The position numbers and the translations under genes are program-made. The notes under the pieces were generated by a model, which saw only the letters and a program-made list of their open reading frames with translations, was not told where the DNA came from and did not search any database. A DNA stretch of 53,136 nucleotides from Oceanospirillaceae bacterium. Lineage in GTDB: Bacteria; Pseudomonadota; Gammaproteobacteria; Pseudomonadales; Litoribrevibacteraceae. This document shows, in pieces, positions 7,630 to 16,628 of the stretch; positions within the stretch are counted from its first letter, which is position 1, and each line of letters opens with the position of its first letter. The stretch spans positions 1 through 53,136 of the forward strand of contig JADFAD010000011.1 in the NCBI GenBank assembly GCA_015665455.1, in the 5' to 3' direction.

Positions 7630-7728
7630 ATGATTGAGCATGAACAGCTTCTAAAGCTAGCAGAAGACGAAGATGATTATCCCGTCATGCTCTATTCAGC
7701 TAAAAAAAACAATGGACATCCACTTTAA
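7630..7728 (+). pseudogene. Cassette ORF interrupted by a RAYT-derived element
   Basis: An ATG seven nt after the attC-like right core opens a frame of about 25 genuine codons (acidic, helical, beginning MIEHEQLLKL). It then runs into the left end of the short RAYT derivative at about 7707 and stops inside it at 7728. No continuation of the frame was recognised on the far side at 7881-7990. The insertion therefore destroyed this cassette gene. Confidence 0.55.
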
Positions 7729-7880
7729 GAAAACATCCAGTCTATTACCTCACAACCAACAAACCTTTGCTTCAAATCTCAGTACTAGCTAGCAATCAAC
7801 CCAAAACCCCTCACAAACACAGATTTCAGACACAACAAATCCTCTGCGAATGCTAAGTAACTGTTATCATGGATGTACAT
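7707..7880 (-). mobile_element. Non-autonomous RAYT-derived element F (about 170 bp, MITE-like)
   Basis: The copy has the family left end (ACAATGGACATCC) and about 145 nt of the conserved left segment. It is joined directly to the right end ATCATGGATGT, with no transposase between. It is thus an internal-deletion derivative that the full-length copies could mobilise in trans. Left and right ends share inverted GGACATCCA-type sequences. Copy D is a damaged member of the same subfamily. Confidence 0.75.
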
Positions 7881-7996
7881 GAAGTTCTTTCTATTCACTT
7901 AGTCATCGACTGAAACAGTAAATTATCTCATATACAAAAATATGAGAGAGAGAGAAACTAAGCACAAGGTAAATCAATCAGCGCATATACATAAGA

Positions 7997-8028
7997 CACC
8001 ATAGGCATTTTACACAATGCCTATGGTG
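7997..8028 (-). terminator. Hairpin terminator downstream of msrA
   Basis: A perfect 13-bp inverted repeat (CACCATAGGCATT / AATGCCTATGGTG) with a six-nt loop lies 23 nt past the msrA stop. The U-tract on the minus strand is weak. It also marks the border between the cassette/RAYT region and the housekeeping genes. Confidence 0.65.
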
Positions 8029-8050
8029 AGATTGAAAGGGTCTTGAAAAG

Positions 8051-8551
8051 CTACTTACTGGAAGGTAATACCCAATCAGCACGCGGAAAGTGGCACGTAT
8101 AACCATTCGGTAAGCGTTCCAAATAATCTTGGTGCTCTGGCTCTGCTTCCCAAAAATCACTTACGGGTTCCAGCTCAGTCACGACCTTGCCCGGCCATAA
8201 CCCAGACGCATTAACATCGTCAAAAGTCTGCAACGCGACTTCACGCTGCGCATCAGACACGTAATACACAGCAGAACGATAAGAAGCGCCTAGATCATTA
8301 CCTTGTTGATTCTTAGTGGTCGGGTCATGGATTTGAAAGAAGAACTCTAAAAGCGTGCGAAAGCTAATCACATCATTATCAAAGAAGATTTCAATCCCTT
8401 CTGCATGGTTGCCATGATTGCGATACGTAGCGTTAGGCACTTCGCCACCCGTATAGCCTACGCGTGTCGAAGTCACGCCTGGCAACTTACGGATAAGATC
8501 TTGCATCCCCCAAAAACACCCACCCGCTAATACTGCTCTCTCGTTCGCCAT
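8051..8551 (-). CDS. msrA: Peptide-methionine (S)-S-oxide reductase MsrA, 166 aa
   Basis: MsrA reduces the S-epimer of methionine sulfoxide in proteins, using thioredoxin. The catalytic signature GGCFWG is at residues 10-15 (C12). The conserved YTGG, H-A-E (NHAEGIEI) and Y-R-S ([10 protein letters not shown]) positions are present, along with the [10 protein letters not shown] block (about 128-138). The length is normal for the compact MsrA form. There is no signal peptide, so it is cytoplasmic. The start overlaps the msrB stop as TAATG, so the genes are translationally coupled. Confidence 0.96.
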   Translation of the reverse strand: MANERAVLAGGCFWGMQDLIRKLPGVTSTRVGYTGGEVPNATYRNHGNHAEGIEIFFDNDVISFRTLLEFFFQIHDPTTKNQQGNDLGASYRSAVYYVSDAQREVALQTFDDVNASGLWPGKVVTELEPVSDFWEAEPEHQDYLERLPNGYTCHFPRADWVLPSSK

Positions 8552-9000
8552 TACGACACCGCCTCTACTTGATTCATATACGCACCATACCCTTGAGCTT
8601 CCATTTCATTCAGGTGAACAAACCTTAAAGACGCCGAGTTGATGCAATAACGCAAACCGCCACGATCCCTCGGGCCATCAGGAAACACATGCCCTAAGTG
8701 ACTGTCACCGTGCGTCGAACGTACCTCAGTACGAATCATGCCATGGGTTTTATCCGTCAATTCATTGATGTTCTGCGATTCAATCGGCTTAGTAAAACTC
8801 GGCCAACCACAACCAGACTCATACTTATCGGATGAAGCAAATAACGGTTCACCAGAAACAATATCAACGTAAATACCAGGCGCTTTATTATTAAGAAGCG
8901 CGCCTGTACCGGCTCTTTCGGTGCCGCTTTCTTGGGTAACTCTAAATTCTTCCCTGCTCAGCGCTGCAATAGCGTCGGCTGATTTGGTGTATGTGGTCAT
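8551..9000 (-). CDS. msrB: Peptide-methionine (R)-S-oxide reductase MsrB, 149 aa
   Basis: MsrB reduces the R-epimer of methionine sulfoxide and complements msrA. The catalytic cysteine is C119 in [11 protein letters not shown]. The likely resolving cysteine is C64 in SGCGWPSF. The two CxxC zinc motifs of zinc-type MsrB are absent, so this is the zinc-free form. H101/H104 in [13 protein letters not shown] complete the active site. It is the first gene of the msrB-msrA operon. The 400-bp region upstream should hold the promoter. Confidence 0.96.
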   Translation of the reverse strand: MTTYTKSADAIAALSREEFRVTQESGTERAGTGALLNNKAPGIYVDIVSGEPLFASSDKYESGCGWPSFTKPIESQNINELTDKTHGMIRTEVRSTHGDSHLGHVFPDGPRDRGGLRYCINSASLRFVHLNEMEAQGYGAYMNQVEAVS

Positions 9001-9402
9001 CGCTTGTCTCTTTTAACGTTGATGAATGGCTCGTACGATTCGAATGCGCTTAATAATAAAAGACATCAGATGAATGTAATAGTTCTGCTTTTGGTTTAGC
9101 TGGTTCTAAAGATTCTACTCATTTTTTAATGCCCCTTTTAAACTTTCCGTTAAGAGGCTTTCACTAACTTTCAATCCTAGCAAGCAGTCTGCCAACAACT
9201 TTGATGATCTTGCTCGACCAGACCACACCTTTCAGCCAATTAAGAGTCTCAGCACGAACATCTAGACCCTAGCGATCTTGACCGTCGTTTACTGGGCATA
9301 CTTAGGCGCTTGCTGGCGAGCTGGCATTCCATTGCCAAGCCATTTCATAGCCTCTGCTTGCGTCCTGCTGAGCGTCTTAAAAATTACGAGAAGTTAGCCC
9401 AA
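9001..9402. other. Intergenic region with decayed reading frames
   Basis: This 402-bp gap separates msrB from the SPFH gene. The first 60 bp should contain the msrB promoter. On the minus strand a frame ending near 9164 reads as a protein-like tail, but it is short and has no start. Similar fragments occur near 9290-9380. They look like remnants of a decayed gene that I cannot identify. No RNA gene or repeat family was recognised. Confidence 0.4.
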
Positions 9403-10284
9403 TTACTTACCGATCATACCTGCAATTGCTTTAGGCAGATCCGCAGGCAAGATTACAGATTTACTATTCTCGGAAGTTGCTAAGCTTTCCATAGCGGCAA
9501 CATACTTCTCGCCTAGCAAGTAGGTTACAGCCAAATCTTTATCAGACAACGGCTCTGAAACCATTGATATTGACTGTTTTCGAGCATCTGCTAACAGCAG
9601 TTCAGCTTTCGCATCTTGTTCTGCCGCTTCTTTACGACCTTGTGCTTCAAGTATTTGTGCTTGCTTCTGACCAGTCGCTTCAAGTATTTGCGCCTCTTTG
9701 GAACCTTCCGCTCTAGTAACGGTCGCTCTTCTCGCTCGTTCAGCCGAAGCCTGTTCTTCCATTGCCTCTTGCATCGTTTTAGAAGGGTTAATGTCTTGGA
9801 TCTCAACAGAACGCAGAGCAATCCCCCATTCCTCTATCTCACTGGAGATAGTATTGGTGAGATTAGTTTTTATTTGTTCCCGTGAGCTTAGTGCAGCATC
9901 AAGATTCATTTCACCAATGATTGAGCGTAGAGTGGTTTGCACCTTCGTTTGAATACCAATCGTATAATCATCAACGCCATAAACGGCCTTCTGTGGATCT
10001 GTAATAGAGATATAACCTACAGCGCTCGCAATAATGATGGCATTGTCTTTAGTGATCACTTCTTGACTTGGAATATCCAAAACGATCTGTTTGGTTGTGA
10101 GCTTATAGGCCACTTGATCAAAATAAGGAATGATAATGTTTAGACCTGGTTTGAGTGTTTTCTGATATTTACCAAACCGCTGCACAACCCACTGATACCC
10201 TTGGGGTACAAGTCTTATTCCTTGTCCGATGGTAATAAGTAATAAAACAAACACTGCAATTGCTATGTATAATCCTGCTTCCAT
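9403..10284 (-). CDS. qmcA: SPFH/Band 7 (stomatin-like) membrane protein, QmcA-type, 293 aa
   Basis: An N-terminal membrane segment (about residues 5-22) is followed by a Band 7 domain (about 25-190). After it come a long alanine/glutamate-rich coiled coil (about 180-235) and a conserved C-terminal block ending LPKAIAGMIGK. Members form membrane-associated oligomers that scaffold proteases or fluidity microdomains. It lies 25 nt downstream of an NfeD gene, the usual partner. The length (E. coli QmcA is 305 residues) and motif order agree with QmcA. The strongly basic-acidic helix produces open shadow frames on the other strand, which are not genes. Confidence 0.9.
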   Translation of the reverse strand: MEAGLYIAIAVFVLLLITIGQGIRLVPQGYQWVVQRFGKYQKTLKPGLNIIIPYFDQVAYKLTTKQIVLDIPSQEVITKDNAIIIASAVGYISITDPQKAVYGVDDYTIGIQTKVQTTLRSIIGEMNLDAALSSREQIKTNLTNTISSEIEEWGIALRSVEIQDINPSKTMQEAMEEQASAERARRATVTRAEGSKEAQILEATGQKQAQILEAQGRKEAAEQDAKAELLLADARKQSISMVSEPLSDKDLAVTYLLGEKYVAAMESLATSENSKSVILPADLPKAIAGMIGK

Positions 10285-10309
10285 GTGACTCTCCTAAATA
10301 TCAGTTAAC

Positions 10310-10762
10310 TTATTGCTTTTTCATAATCATTCGAAGCTCGGTCACACCCGTAACTTTAACAGCGTCACCTACTTCTAGTTCATCATCAGATTCAAAGTCC
10401 CATTCGTCATATCCATTAATTGGTATGGCAAACCGTACTCGTCCGGGCCGTTCTTCGGTTGGTGAAATAAGCGTAACGCCTATCTCTCCCTGAATTTCAT
10501 TCAGAGCAGGTAAGACAATTTTTCCACGGGAGGGCCTAAGGGCTTTGAACCAAATAAAGGTTAATATGGCTGAAGATATCGCCCAAGTTGTGATCTGAAC
10601 TGTAGGGCTTAGATCAGGAGCAAAGTACAAGATAAAGCCGACTAATACGCTACCTATGCCGAACCAAAGCGCTGTAAATGACGGAATTACAAGTTCAAGC
10701 AGAACAAGTAATATCCCAAAGATAATCCAATGCCAGTATAAAAGTTCCATGAATAAATCCAA
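10310..10762 (-). CDS. NfeD-like membrane protein (YbbJ family), 150 aa
   Basis: Three hydrophobic segments lie in the first 75 residues (around 5-25, 28-46 and 52-72). A soluble OB-fold-like C-terminal domain of about 70 residues carries the typical G-x-V/I pattern (GEIGVTLISP, GDAVKVTGV). Short NfeD proteins of this type are encoded beside stomatin-like proteins and probably regulate the assembly or membrane domain of their SPFH partner. It is the first gene of the pair. Its ATG is 62 nt after the end of a transposase remnant. Confidence 0.9.
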   Translation of the reverse strand: MDLFMELLYWHWIIFGILLVLLELVIPSFTALWFGIGSVLVGFILYFAPDLSPTVQITTWAISSAILTFIWFKALRPSRGKIVLPALNEIQGEIGVTLISPTEERPGRVRFAIPINGYDEWDFESDDELEVGDAVKVTGVTELRMIMKKQ

Positions 10763-10823
10763 AAATCGTTAATTGTGACCCTGTAACTAACTCTGTGTAA
10801 CTAAGTCTGCGTTACTACAAGAG

Positions 10824-11043
10824 TTAAATATAATCTTTTAAGCGGTCTTCGGACTCGATCATAAAGCGATTCAAGACTGCTTTCCAATTTCTAATGGCCA
10901 TTGTCCACTTCTTAGCTGCATCCATTATAGCTAAGTAAATAACTTTTCTTGCTGAATCAGCCTTTGGAAACAAACTTACGCTTCTTAATTGCTTTGCGGA
11001 TAACACGGTTGAGCGATTCAATAACGTGCTCGATCACACGGTG
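10824..11043 (-). pseudogene. Remnant of an IS256-family (mutator-type) transposase
   Basis: The last 70 or so residues of an IS256-type transposase are recognisable: VIESLNRVIRKAIKKRK, then DSARKVIYLAIMDAAKKW and a tail ending EDRLKDYI. A frameshift near 10970-10980 separates the two parts and nothing upstream of the HRVIEH region remains. The insertion sequence is dead and old, and its ends were not found. Confidence 0.88.
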
Positions 11044-11122
11044 AGCTATAAAGTAATAGATAACGATAAATAATCTGTTCCATTTCAAAGCAACGGCTTA
11101 GCACTACTCGTATTTTACAAAC

Positions 11123-11746
11123 TCACTCAACCGCCCCATTGTCCTTCAATAGCTCATAAACCCCTTCTGCAAACGCTTCATAACCTGCGCCATTCAAATG
11201 AATCGGGTCTGATTTGTATTTGGGGCTACGCAATAGGTCAGACAACAAATCACCATCAAACACGAGATCATATTGTTCTGCCAACTCTGCATAAAGAGGC
11301 GCACTGCTTGAAAATAGGCTTTTCTCGGGCACACCAAGCAACACAACACCCACACCTTGTGCTTGTGCGATTTCAATCATGGTTGATAAGTTATTTTTGG
11401 TAATTGCTGCTGGTTGATTTCGTAAAATGTCATTCCCGCCCTCTAACAAAATAACCAGTTCAGGGCTGTGCTCTTCTAAAGTGCTTTGAAAGCGTTTTAC
11501 GCCTTTAGAAGTGGTTTCTCCCGAGATGCCAGCATTGATTACCGTAAGGCCTGTAAGTTCAGAGAGAACGGCCGGGTAAGGCTTACCATTAGGATTGCCA
11601 ACTTTCGCACCATTACCATGAGTGAGGCTATCGCCAAAGGCAAGAATGATTGAGTGACCAGAGAGAGGTGAAAGCTCTTTTTCACTACCACACCCAATTA
11701 AAAAAAAAGCAGTAACAACGGCTAAAACGTATTTAAGTTTATCCAT
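11123..11746 (-). CDS. SGNH/GDSL hydrolase lipoprotein (TesA-like esterase), 207 aa
   Basis: A signal peptide ending in the lipobox LIGC (C19) predicts a lipidated envelope protein. The SGNH blocks are clear: nucleophile S40 in FGDSLTHG (block I), the NAGISG glycine (block II), GGND at 103-106 (block III), and D180/H183 in DPIHLNGAGY (block V). The layout matches TesA-type arylesterase, thioesterase and lysophospholipase enzymes, which act in the periplasm. The lipobox is unusual, since TesA is normally soluble. Substrate cannot be told from sequence. The gene upstream is only 10 nt away, so the two may be co-transcribed. Confidence 0.9.
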   Translation of the reverse strand: MDKLKYVLAVVTAFFLIGCGSEKELSPLSGHSIILAFGDSLTHGNGAKVGNPNGKPYPAVLSELTGLTVINAGISGETTSKGVKRFQSTLEEHSPELVILLEGGNDILRNQPAAITKNNLSTMIEIAQAQGVGVVLLGVPEKSLFSSSAPLYAELAEQYDLVFDGDLLSDLLRSPKYKSDPIHLNGAGYEAFAEGVYELLKDNGAVE

Positions 11747-11756
11747 AAATTAACAA

Positions 11757-12131
11757 CTAGGTTATTTCAAACACATCCGATTTTCCTAGGACCGCCTTAG
11801 AATTTATAGAACTGTCCCACTGTCCCAGCAATACTGCCCTATATTTCCCTTTGAGGGGATGTTCACAGGCATTATTTTTAAAATCCCAATACTCCGTTAA
11901 AACACCTTCCACATTCAAGCATTTATACTTCTTCTTGCATTTTGCACCACATGGACAACTTGTATCGGATCGCAAAACAACCCATTCACCATCGTTCAAT
12001 TCTTCAATCCATAATCCAATAAACTTTATATCTTGTTCAGTTTGATTAGATAAGGTCGCTACAAATTCATCTTCGGATCGGTAAAGAGACTTGTTTAATG
12101 CAATTCGAACCATTCCCTCTGATTTAGACAT
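11757..12131 (-). CDS. Cysteine-cluster protein of unknown function, 124 aa
   Basis: This is a small protein without a signal peptide. The pattern of strands (RIALNKSLYRSEDEF, then a hydrophobic alternating region) suggests an immunoglobulin-like fold. A cysteine cluster CPCGAKCKKKYKC sits in the middle (about residues 59-71), with one more cysteine near position 88. It could bind zinc or form disulfides. The ATG is directly preceded by AAAGG with almost no spacing, so an internal ATG at residue 7 is possible. It lies just upstream of the esterase lipoprotein on the same strand. I do not recognise the family. Confidence 0.7.
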   Translation of the reverse strand: MSKSEGMVRIALNKSLYRSEDEFVATLSNQTEQDIKFIGLWIEELNDGEWVVLRSDTSCPCGAKCKKKYKCLNVEGVLTEYWDFKNNACEHPLKGKYRAVLLGQWDSSINSKAVLGKSDVFEIT

Positions 12132-12155
12132 CCTTTAATTACTCTTTTAACGATT

Positions 12156-13700
12156 CTAAGAAGCAGCCATTGTCTTACTTTCAATGACCAAGCCCATTAC
12201 TTTATCCAATTCAAAATGTTGTTCAAGTGCATCAGCCACACGATCAATGCCTTCTTCACGAAGTTTGTCGTAATCCGGTGCTTGGGCATTTAGCAAACCT
12301 GCCCACGTTAAAATTGCATCGCAAGCCGCCTGGGTTTCAAACAGGCCATGTAAATAGGTGCCCATGACTTGATTGTCTGCCGAGACTGCACCATCCACTC
12401 GTTCTGGGGTATTTAGATCCGTTACGATCGGGGTTTCTGTGCCACTGCCTTGTGTAATACCTGCATGGATTTCATACCCTGAGACTTCAATGTCTTTAGC
12501 GCCAGTGGCACTGACCAACAAGTCATCCGAGACTGGAATCACTAACTTGCCGTTAACATTACGAAGTTGTTTTTCAGGTTCAAGCGTTGTGGTGATGTCT
12601 AATAACCCAAACCCCTCATTACTGCCTGCCTGGCCTTCAATACCGTCAGGGTCATTCAATTGCTTGCCCAGCATTTGATAACCACCACAAATGCCAAGCA
12701 CCTTGCCACCAAACCTAAGATGCCGGTTGATGAAGGGTTCCCACCCTTGGGCTTTAAGCCATTCAAGATCAGTAGCAACGGATTTAGACCCCGGCAGAAT
12801 GATTAAGTCAGCATTCGGGTACTGGCCACCCGAGCTCATGAGTTCATCATTACCAATGAATTTAACCGACAACTGCGGGTGTAATGCCAATGGGTCAAAG
12901 TCGGTATGGTTGCTGATGTGTGGCAGCTTAGGAATAATCACCTGAAACTTATCGCCTTCAGCCGCAATGTGGCGATCTAAAGCCAAACTGTCTTCTGCTT
13001 CAAGGTGTAAGCCGTGCAAGTACGGTAAAACCCCCAAAACGGGTTTTCCCGTTTTTTCTTCCAACCAATCCAGTCCCGGTTTTAATAAACCAATGTCACC
13101 TCTGAATCGATTAATCACAAAGCCAACCACACGGGCTTTTTCAGACTCAGAGAGTAATTCCAACGTACCGACCAAGTGAGCAAACACGCCACCACGGTCA
13201 ATGTCTGCGATCAACACAACGGGGCAATCAATACGCTCAGCAAAGCCCATATTGGCAATGTCATTGGCTCTTAGATTAATTTCTGCGGGTGAGCCTGCCC
13301 CTTCCACCATCACGCAATCGTATTGATCAACCAAACGCTGGTGTGACTCTAATACGGCATCCATCGCGGTGAGCTTATAACCGTGATACTTAGCCGCCGT
13401 CATGTTCGTAATGGCTTTACCATGCACAATGACTTGTGAACCAGTATCTGAATTCGGCTTGAGCAGAATCGGGTTCATGTCCACATGAGGTGCCAAACCG
13501 CAAGCATGAGCTTGTACCGCTTGAGCACGACCAATCTCACCCCCTTCGGCGGTTACTGCACTGTTCAGTGCCATATTCTGAGGTTTAAATGGCGCAACAG
13601 AAATGCCTTTACGTTTTATGGCACGGCACAACGCGGTCACAAACATGCTTTTGCCCGCATCTGAAGTACAACCTTGTACCATCAGGGTTTTATTGGTCAT
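12156..13700 (-). CDS. cobQ: Cobyric acid synthase CobQ/CbiP, 514 aa
   Basis: The enzyme amidates four carboxylates (b, d, e, g) of adenosylcobyrinic acid a,c-diamide, using glutamine and ATP. The N-terminal dethiobiotin-synthetase-like ATPase has the P-loop [11 protein letters not shown] near the start and a magnesium-site block NDIANMG. The C-terminal class I-type glutaminase has its nucleophile cysteine in [11 protein letters not shown] (about C338) and the partner histidine in GTYLHGLFE. The ATG at 13700 is preferred over an upstream TTG, because it begins exactly where family members do. It is the last gene of the minus-strand cobalamin arm. A 14-bp repeat array lies upstream. Confidence 0.96.
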   Translation of the reverse strand: MTNKTLMVQGCTSDAGKSMFVTALCRAIKRKGISVAPFKPQNMALNSAVTAEGGEIGRAQAVQAHACGLAPHVDMNPILLKPNSDTGSQVIVHGKAITNMTAAKYHGYKLTAMDAVLESHQRLVDQYDCVMVEGAGSPAEINLRANDIANMGFAERIDCPVVLIADIDRGGVFAHLVGTLELLSESEKARVVGFVINRFRGDIGLLKPGLDWLEEKTGKPVLGVLPYLHGLHLEAEDSLALDRHIAAEGDKFQVIIPKLPHISNHTDFDPLALHPQLSVKFIGNDELMSSGGQYPNADLIILPGSKSVATDLEWLKAQGWEPFINRHLRFGGKVLGICGGYQMLGKQLNDPDGIEGQAGSNEGFGLLDITTTLEPEKQLRNVNGKLVIPVSDDLLVSATGAKDIEVSGYEIHAGITQGSGTETPIVTDLNTPERVDGAVSADNQVMGTYLHGLFETQAACDAILTWAGLLNAQAPDYDKLREEGIDRVADALEQHFELDKVMGLVIESKTMAAS

Positions 13701-13742
13701 GGAATCTTTTCTGCCTTTTAAACCGGTTTTCAATCTTAATCA

Positions 13743-13812
13743 CTTAATCTGAATTACTTAATCTGAACTGTCTAAACTGAGCTTTCTAAACTGAACTATT
13801 CAAACTGAGCTA
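13743..13812. repeat. Degenerate 14-bp tandem repeat, five units
   Basis: Five consecutive 14-base units (CTTAATCTGAATTA, CTTAATCTGAACTG, TCTAAACTGAGCTT, TCTAAACTGAACTA, TTCAAACTGAGCTA) fill the gap between cobQ and cobD and run into the last codons of cobD. The unit is not a multiple of three. The array probably grew by slippage. It supplies the cobD stop codon and the spacer before cobQ. Confidence 0.75.
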
Positions 13813-14878
13813 ATGCTTTTTCAAGCCGCGCGAACTCTTCTTTATTCGCAGGCAAACCAAACCGTAAGGAGCCTATTTGATCTCGTGAATTCGGTTCAAA
13901 TTGACGCACCAATATGCCAGCTTTTGCCAAATGCTCAAACACGATGTTTGATTTGGCGGTTTTTACCCAAACGAACAAGCTGCAACTGCCATTGGCTTCT
14001 AAACCGTATTTATCCAATAGTGTCATTAATGTTAACCGATCGAAGCCCAACCCTAATCGCTGTTCATGATGCCACCGTTGATCACTCAAAGCTTGTTTTG
14101 CAACCCAGCGTGACGGATTGGCAATGGCCCAAGGCCCAAGCTCTTTCGTCACTCGGTTTAATAACGCTGCATCGGCAAATACGAAACCCAATCGAACCCC
14201 TGCCAAGCCAAAGAATTTACCCAATGAACGCAACACCACCAAGCCCTTCAGTGTAAGCGTTTCTTGTTCTGTATTACCTTCGGAAAAGAGAGGCACCAAA
14301 CTGTGGTTAGGGTCTGTGTCAGCAAAGGCTTCATCAACCACCAAATGGCCTTTATTCGCTTGCAAGATCGACAGCCAATTCAACAACACCTCTCGATGAA
14401 AGTGTCTACCTGTAGGGTTATTTGGGGTGATGAGGATGAGAGCATCCAGTTCAGGTAACAACTGATCAATGAATTCAATGCTCGCGTCATGAGGAATCAC
14501 GACTAAACGGTGCCCTGCTTCTTGCCATGCTTTTGAATGCTCGAAGTAGCTGGGTTCGAAAACACCTACGGACAATGACGACTTGTTGGATTGAATCAAT
14601 TGCGGCAACTTTTGGATTATCCATTGACTGCCCGGTACGGCGACAAAGTTATCCGATTGGTAATACTTTGCAGCGGCTTCTTCTAGGCCATCGTGCTCTT
14701 CAGGTAAACGTTGCCAAACCTCAGGAGGCACCGTTTTAACAGGGTAACCATTGGGATTAATGCCCGTGGATAAATCCAGCCACTTTTCTAAAGGAATGTC
14801 ATAGCGCTGAGCTGCTTTTCGCAACTGCCCGCCGTGGTTTTGGTTCGTCTCTTTCTTTAGAGGCGTCTTACTGTTCAT
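13796..14878 (-). CDS. cobD: L-threonine-O-3-phosphate decarboxylase CobD (CobC in Pseudomonas naming), 360 aa
   Basis: This PLP enzyme of aminotransferase fold I makes aminopropanol phosphate for the nucleotide loop. Motifs are the substrate-loop HGGQLRKAAQ, the LSTGINPNGYP entry, ITPNNPTG, the VVDEAFAD aspartate and the PLP lysine in LRSLGKFFGLAGVRLGF. The start used here is the ATG at 14878. It overlaps the stop of cbiB as TAATG and places the HGG motif at the expected distance. A longer upstream frame is only the shadow of cbiB. Its product is the substrate of the neighbour CbiB. Confidence 0.95.
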   Translation of the reverse strand: MNSKTPLKKETNQNHGGQLRKAAQRYDIPLEKWLDLSTGINPNGYPVKTVPPEVWQRLPEEHDGLEEAAAKYYQSDNFVAVPGSQWIIQKLPQLIQSNKSSLSVGVFEPSYFEHSKAWQEAGHRLVVIPHDASIEFIDQLLPELDALILITPNNPTGRHFHREVLLNWLSILQANKGHLVVDEAFADTDPNHSLVPLFSEGNTEQETLTLKGLVVLRSLGKFFGLAGVRLGFVFADAALLNRVTKELGPWAIANPSRWVAKQALSDQRWHHEQRLGLGFDRLTLMTLLDKYGLEANGSCSLFVWVKTAKSNIVFEHLAKAGILVRQFEPNSRDQIGSLRFGLPANKEEFARLEKALAQFE

Positions 14879-15900
14879 TACACGCTCCAACCGAAAAACA
14901 CTGCAACCAAAACAATCGTAAACGGCACCGTCACCCACAGCCAAAGCGTGTGAGTCACTAAACGGATGGAGCGCTTGATGTCATTCGCATTGGGTGCATC
15001 GCCGCAACCAAACTCAGGTTTATCCAGCCATTCACCGTGGTAACACGTAGGGCCACCCAATTTAACACCCAACGCACCAGCACCGGCGGTCATGACTGGG
15101 CCGCCATTGGGGCTTGAAAGTAACTTGGCCTGCGTTTGCCAGCACGCCCAACCATTTCTTATTTCATTGAAGGGTTTGATTTCATTAAAAGACTCAGAGC
15201 GCTCTGTTTTACTGACGCTCTTTTTACTGAAGCCCGCCATCAATAAATAACTGACCGCCGTTAATCGAGCTGGCACATAGTTCAGCACATCATCAATTTT
15301 TGCACTGGCCCAACCAAAGGATAAATACCGATCCGTCTTATAGCCCCACATGGCATCCAGTGTATTGGCCAAACGATAGGCAAACGCACCAACGGGCCCT
15401 GCCACCATAAACCAGAATACGGGGGCAAAGATGGAATCACTGCCATTTTCTAAGGCCGATTCAACGGCGGATTTTTCAATATCCATATGCTCAGGGTCAC
15501 GGCTGACAATCATAGACGTTAGCCGTCTCGCCTCACTCTCATCACCTCTGTTCAATGCCGTTGCTATAGGTAATACGTGGTCTCTTAAACTTTTGTGACC
15601 GATCGTTAGGTACAACACAACAATTGAAACCACCACGTACAACGTCGTAGATAACTTAGCGATGAACCATGCAAGCAACACAGTGAGAGGAAGTACCGCA
15701 ATACACCAAGCCAATAGGCCAATGATTCGTGTACGGTCAGAACGTGTCTTAGAATGGTTTTCTAATGGGTTTAAGATTTTCTCGATCCAACTCACCCATC
15801 GGCCATAGCCCACCAAAGGGTGGAATCGTTTAGGCTCACCCAATTTACTGTCGAGCAACACCGCAAAGAGTAAAATAAAAATAGATAACACTAGTGCCAT
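14878..15900 (-). CDS. cbiB: Adenosylcobinamide-phosphate synthase CbiB, 340 aa
   Basis: This is an integral membrane enzyme that joins aminopropanol phosphate to adenosylcobyric acid. The N-terminal LDSKLGEPKRFHPLVGYGRW motif is diagnostic. Several hydrophobic segments follow (around residues 1-16, 60-100, 150-170 and at the C-terminus). The block DAMWGYKTDRY and the conserved WLDKPEFG/CGDAPNANDIKR near the end are also present. A short low-complexity insertion (SKKSVSKTERSESFNEIKP) sits in the middle. It is translationally coupled to cobD and separated by 71 nt from bluB. Confidence 0.95.
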   Translation of the reverse strand: MALVLSIFILLFAVLLDSKLGEPKRFHPLVGYGRWVSWIEKILNPLENHSKTRSDRTRIIGLLAWCIAVLPLTVLLAWFIAKLSTTLYVVVSIVVLYLTIGHKSLRDHVLPIATALNRGDESEARRLTSMIVSRDPEHMDIEKSAVESALENGSDSIFAPVFWFMVAGPVGAFAYRLANTLDAMWGYKTDRYLSFGWASAKIDDVLNYVPARLTAVSYLLMAGFSKKSVSKTERSESFNEIKPFNEIRNGWACWQTQAKLLSSPNGGPVMTAGAGALGVKLGGPTCYHGEWLDKPEFGCGDAPNANDIKRSIRLVTHTLWLWVTVPFTIVLVAVFFGWSV

Positions 15901-15971
15901 TTATGAAATCATCAGTGAAAGATTAAGACATCGGATAATGAATGAGTTAAACGTCTTAGCCGAGTTATAAG

Positions 15972-16628
15972 TTATGAAGCAGGTTCATTCTGCCAGCTGT
16001 TTTCCCAAAGTAAATCGTCAAGGGGCTTGGCTTTTGTCCAGCCTTCTAACTCAAGCATAGGGGCGGAATAAAACTCATCGACGTGACCAATACACAATAC
16101 AGCAACCGGTTTACTGCCTTCTGGCATGTTCAAGAGTTTGCCGAGTCTGTCTGGGTCAAATAATGAAACCCACCCCATACCTACGCCTTCTGCTCTTGCT
16201 GCAAGCCATAGGTTTTGTATGGCACACGACACAGAAGCTAAATCCATCTCTGGCATGGTTCTACGACCAAACACATGGTTTTCACGTTTATCCATCAATG
16301 CCATGACTAACAGTTCAGCGCACTGATCAATGCCTTCCACTTTCAAACGCATGAATTCACTGCTGCGTTCACCTAAAGCATCGGCCGTTTTTATTCGTTC
16401 TTGTTCAACCAGTGTTTTAATGCCTGTTCGTACATCGGCATCAGTGATCCGCATGATCCGCCAAGGTTGCATCAACCCGACACTGGGCGCTTGATGTGCC
16501 GCATGAAGAAGACGAGAAAGTACGTCTTCATCAACGGATTCATTATTGAAGTGGCGCATGTCCCTTCGTTCAGCAATGGCTCTGTAGACGGCTTGTTTTT
16601 CAGAATCACTGAATGCGTGTTTACTCAT
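15972..16628 (-). CDS. bluB: 5,6-dimethylbenzimidazole synthase BluB, 218 aa
   Basis: BluB is a flavin-destructase that converts reduced FMN and oxygen to 5,6-dimethylbenzimidazole, the lower ligand of B12, so the cell should make true cobalamin when oxygen is present. The nitroreductase-like fold begins YRAIAERRDMRHF, with APSVGLMQPWR and GVGMGWVSLFDP (about 165-176) as characteristic blocks. The length is typical. Its start overlaps the end of cobB by eight nt, so the two are translated together. Confidence 0.95.
   Translation of the reverse strand: MSKHAFSDSEKQAVYRAIAERRDMRHFNNESVDEDVLSRLLHAAHQAPSVGLMQPWRIMRITDADVRTGIKTLVEQERIKTADALGERSSEFMRLKVEGIDQCAELLVMALMDKRENHVFGRRTMPEMDLASVSCAIQNLWLAARAEGVGMGWVSLFDPDRLGKLLNMPEGSKPVAVLCIGHVDEFYSAPMLELEGWTKAKPLDDLLWENSWQNEPAS

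Noticed and set aside
9591-9952. Three overlapping open frames in and against the SPFH gene
   Set aside because: They arise from the alanine/glutamate/arginine-rich coiled-coil codons of the SPFH gene. None has a start site or family match.
12373-13179. Plus-strand open frames across cobQ
   Set aside because: They are shadows of the cobQ coding strand, which has all expected motifs.
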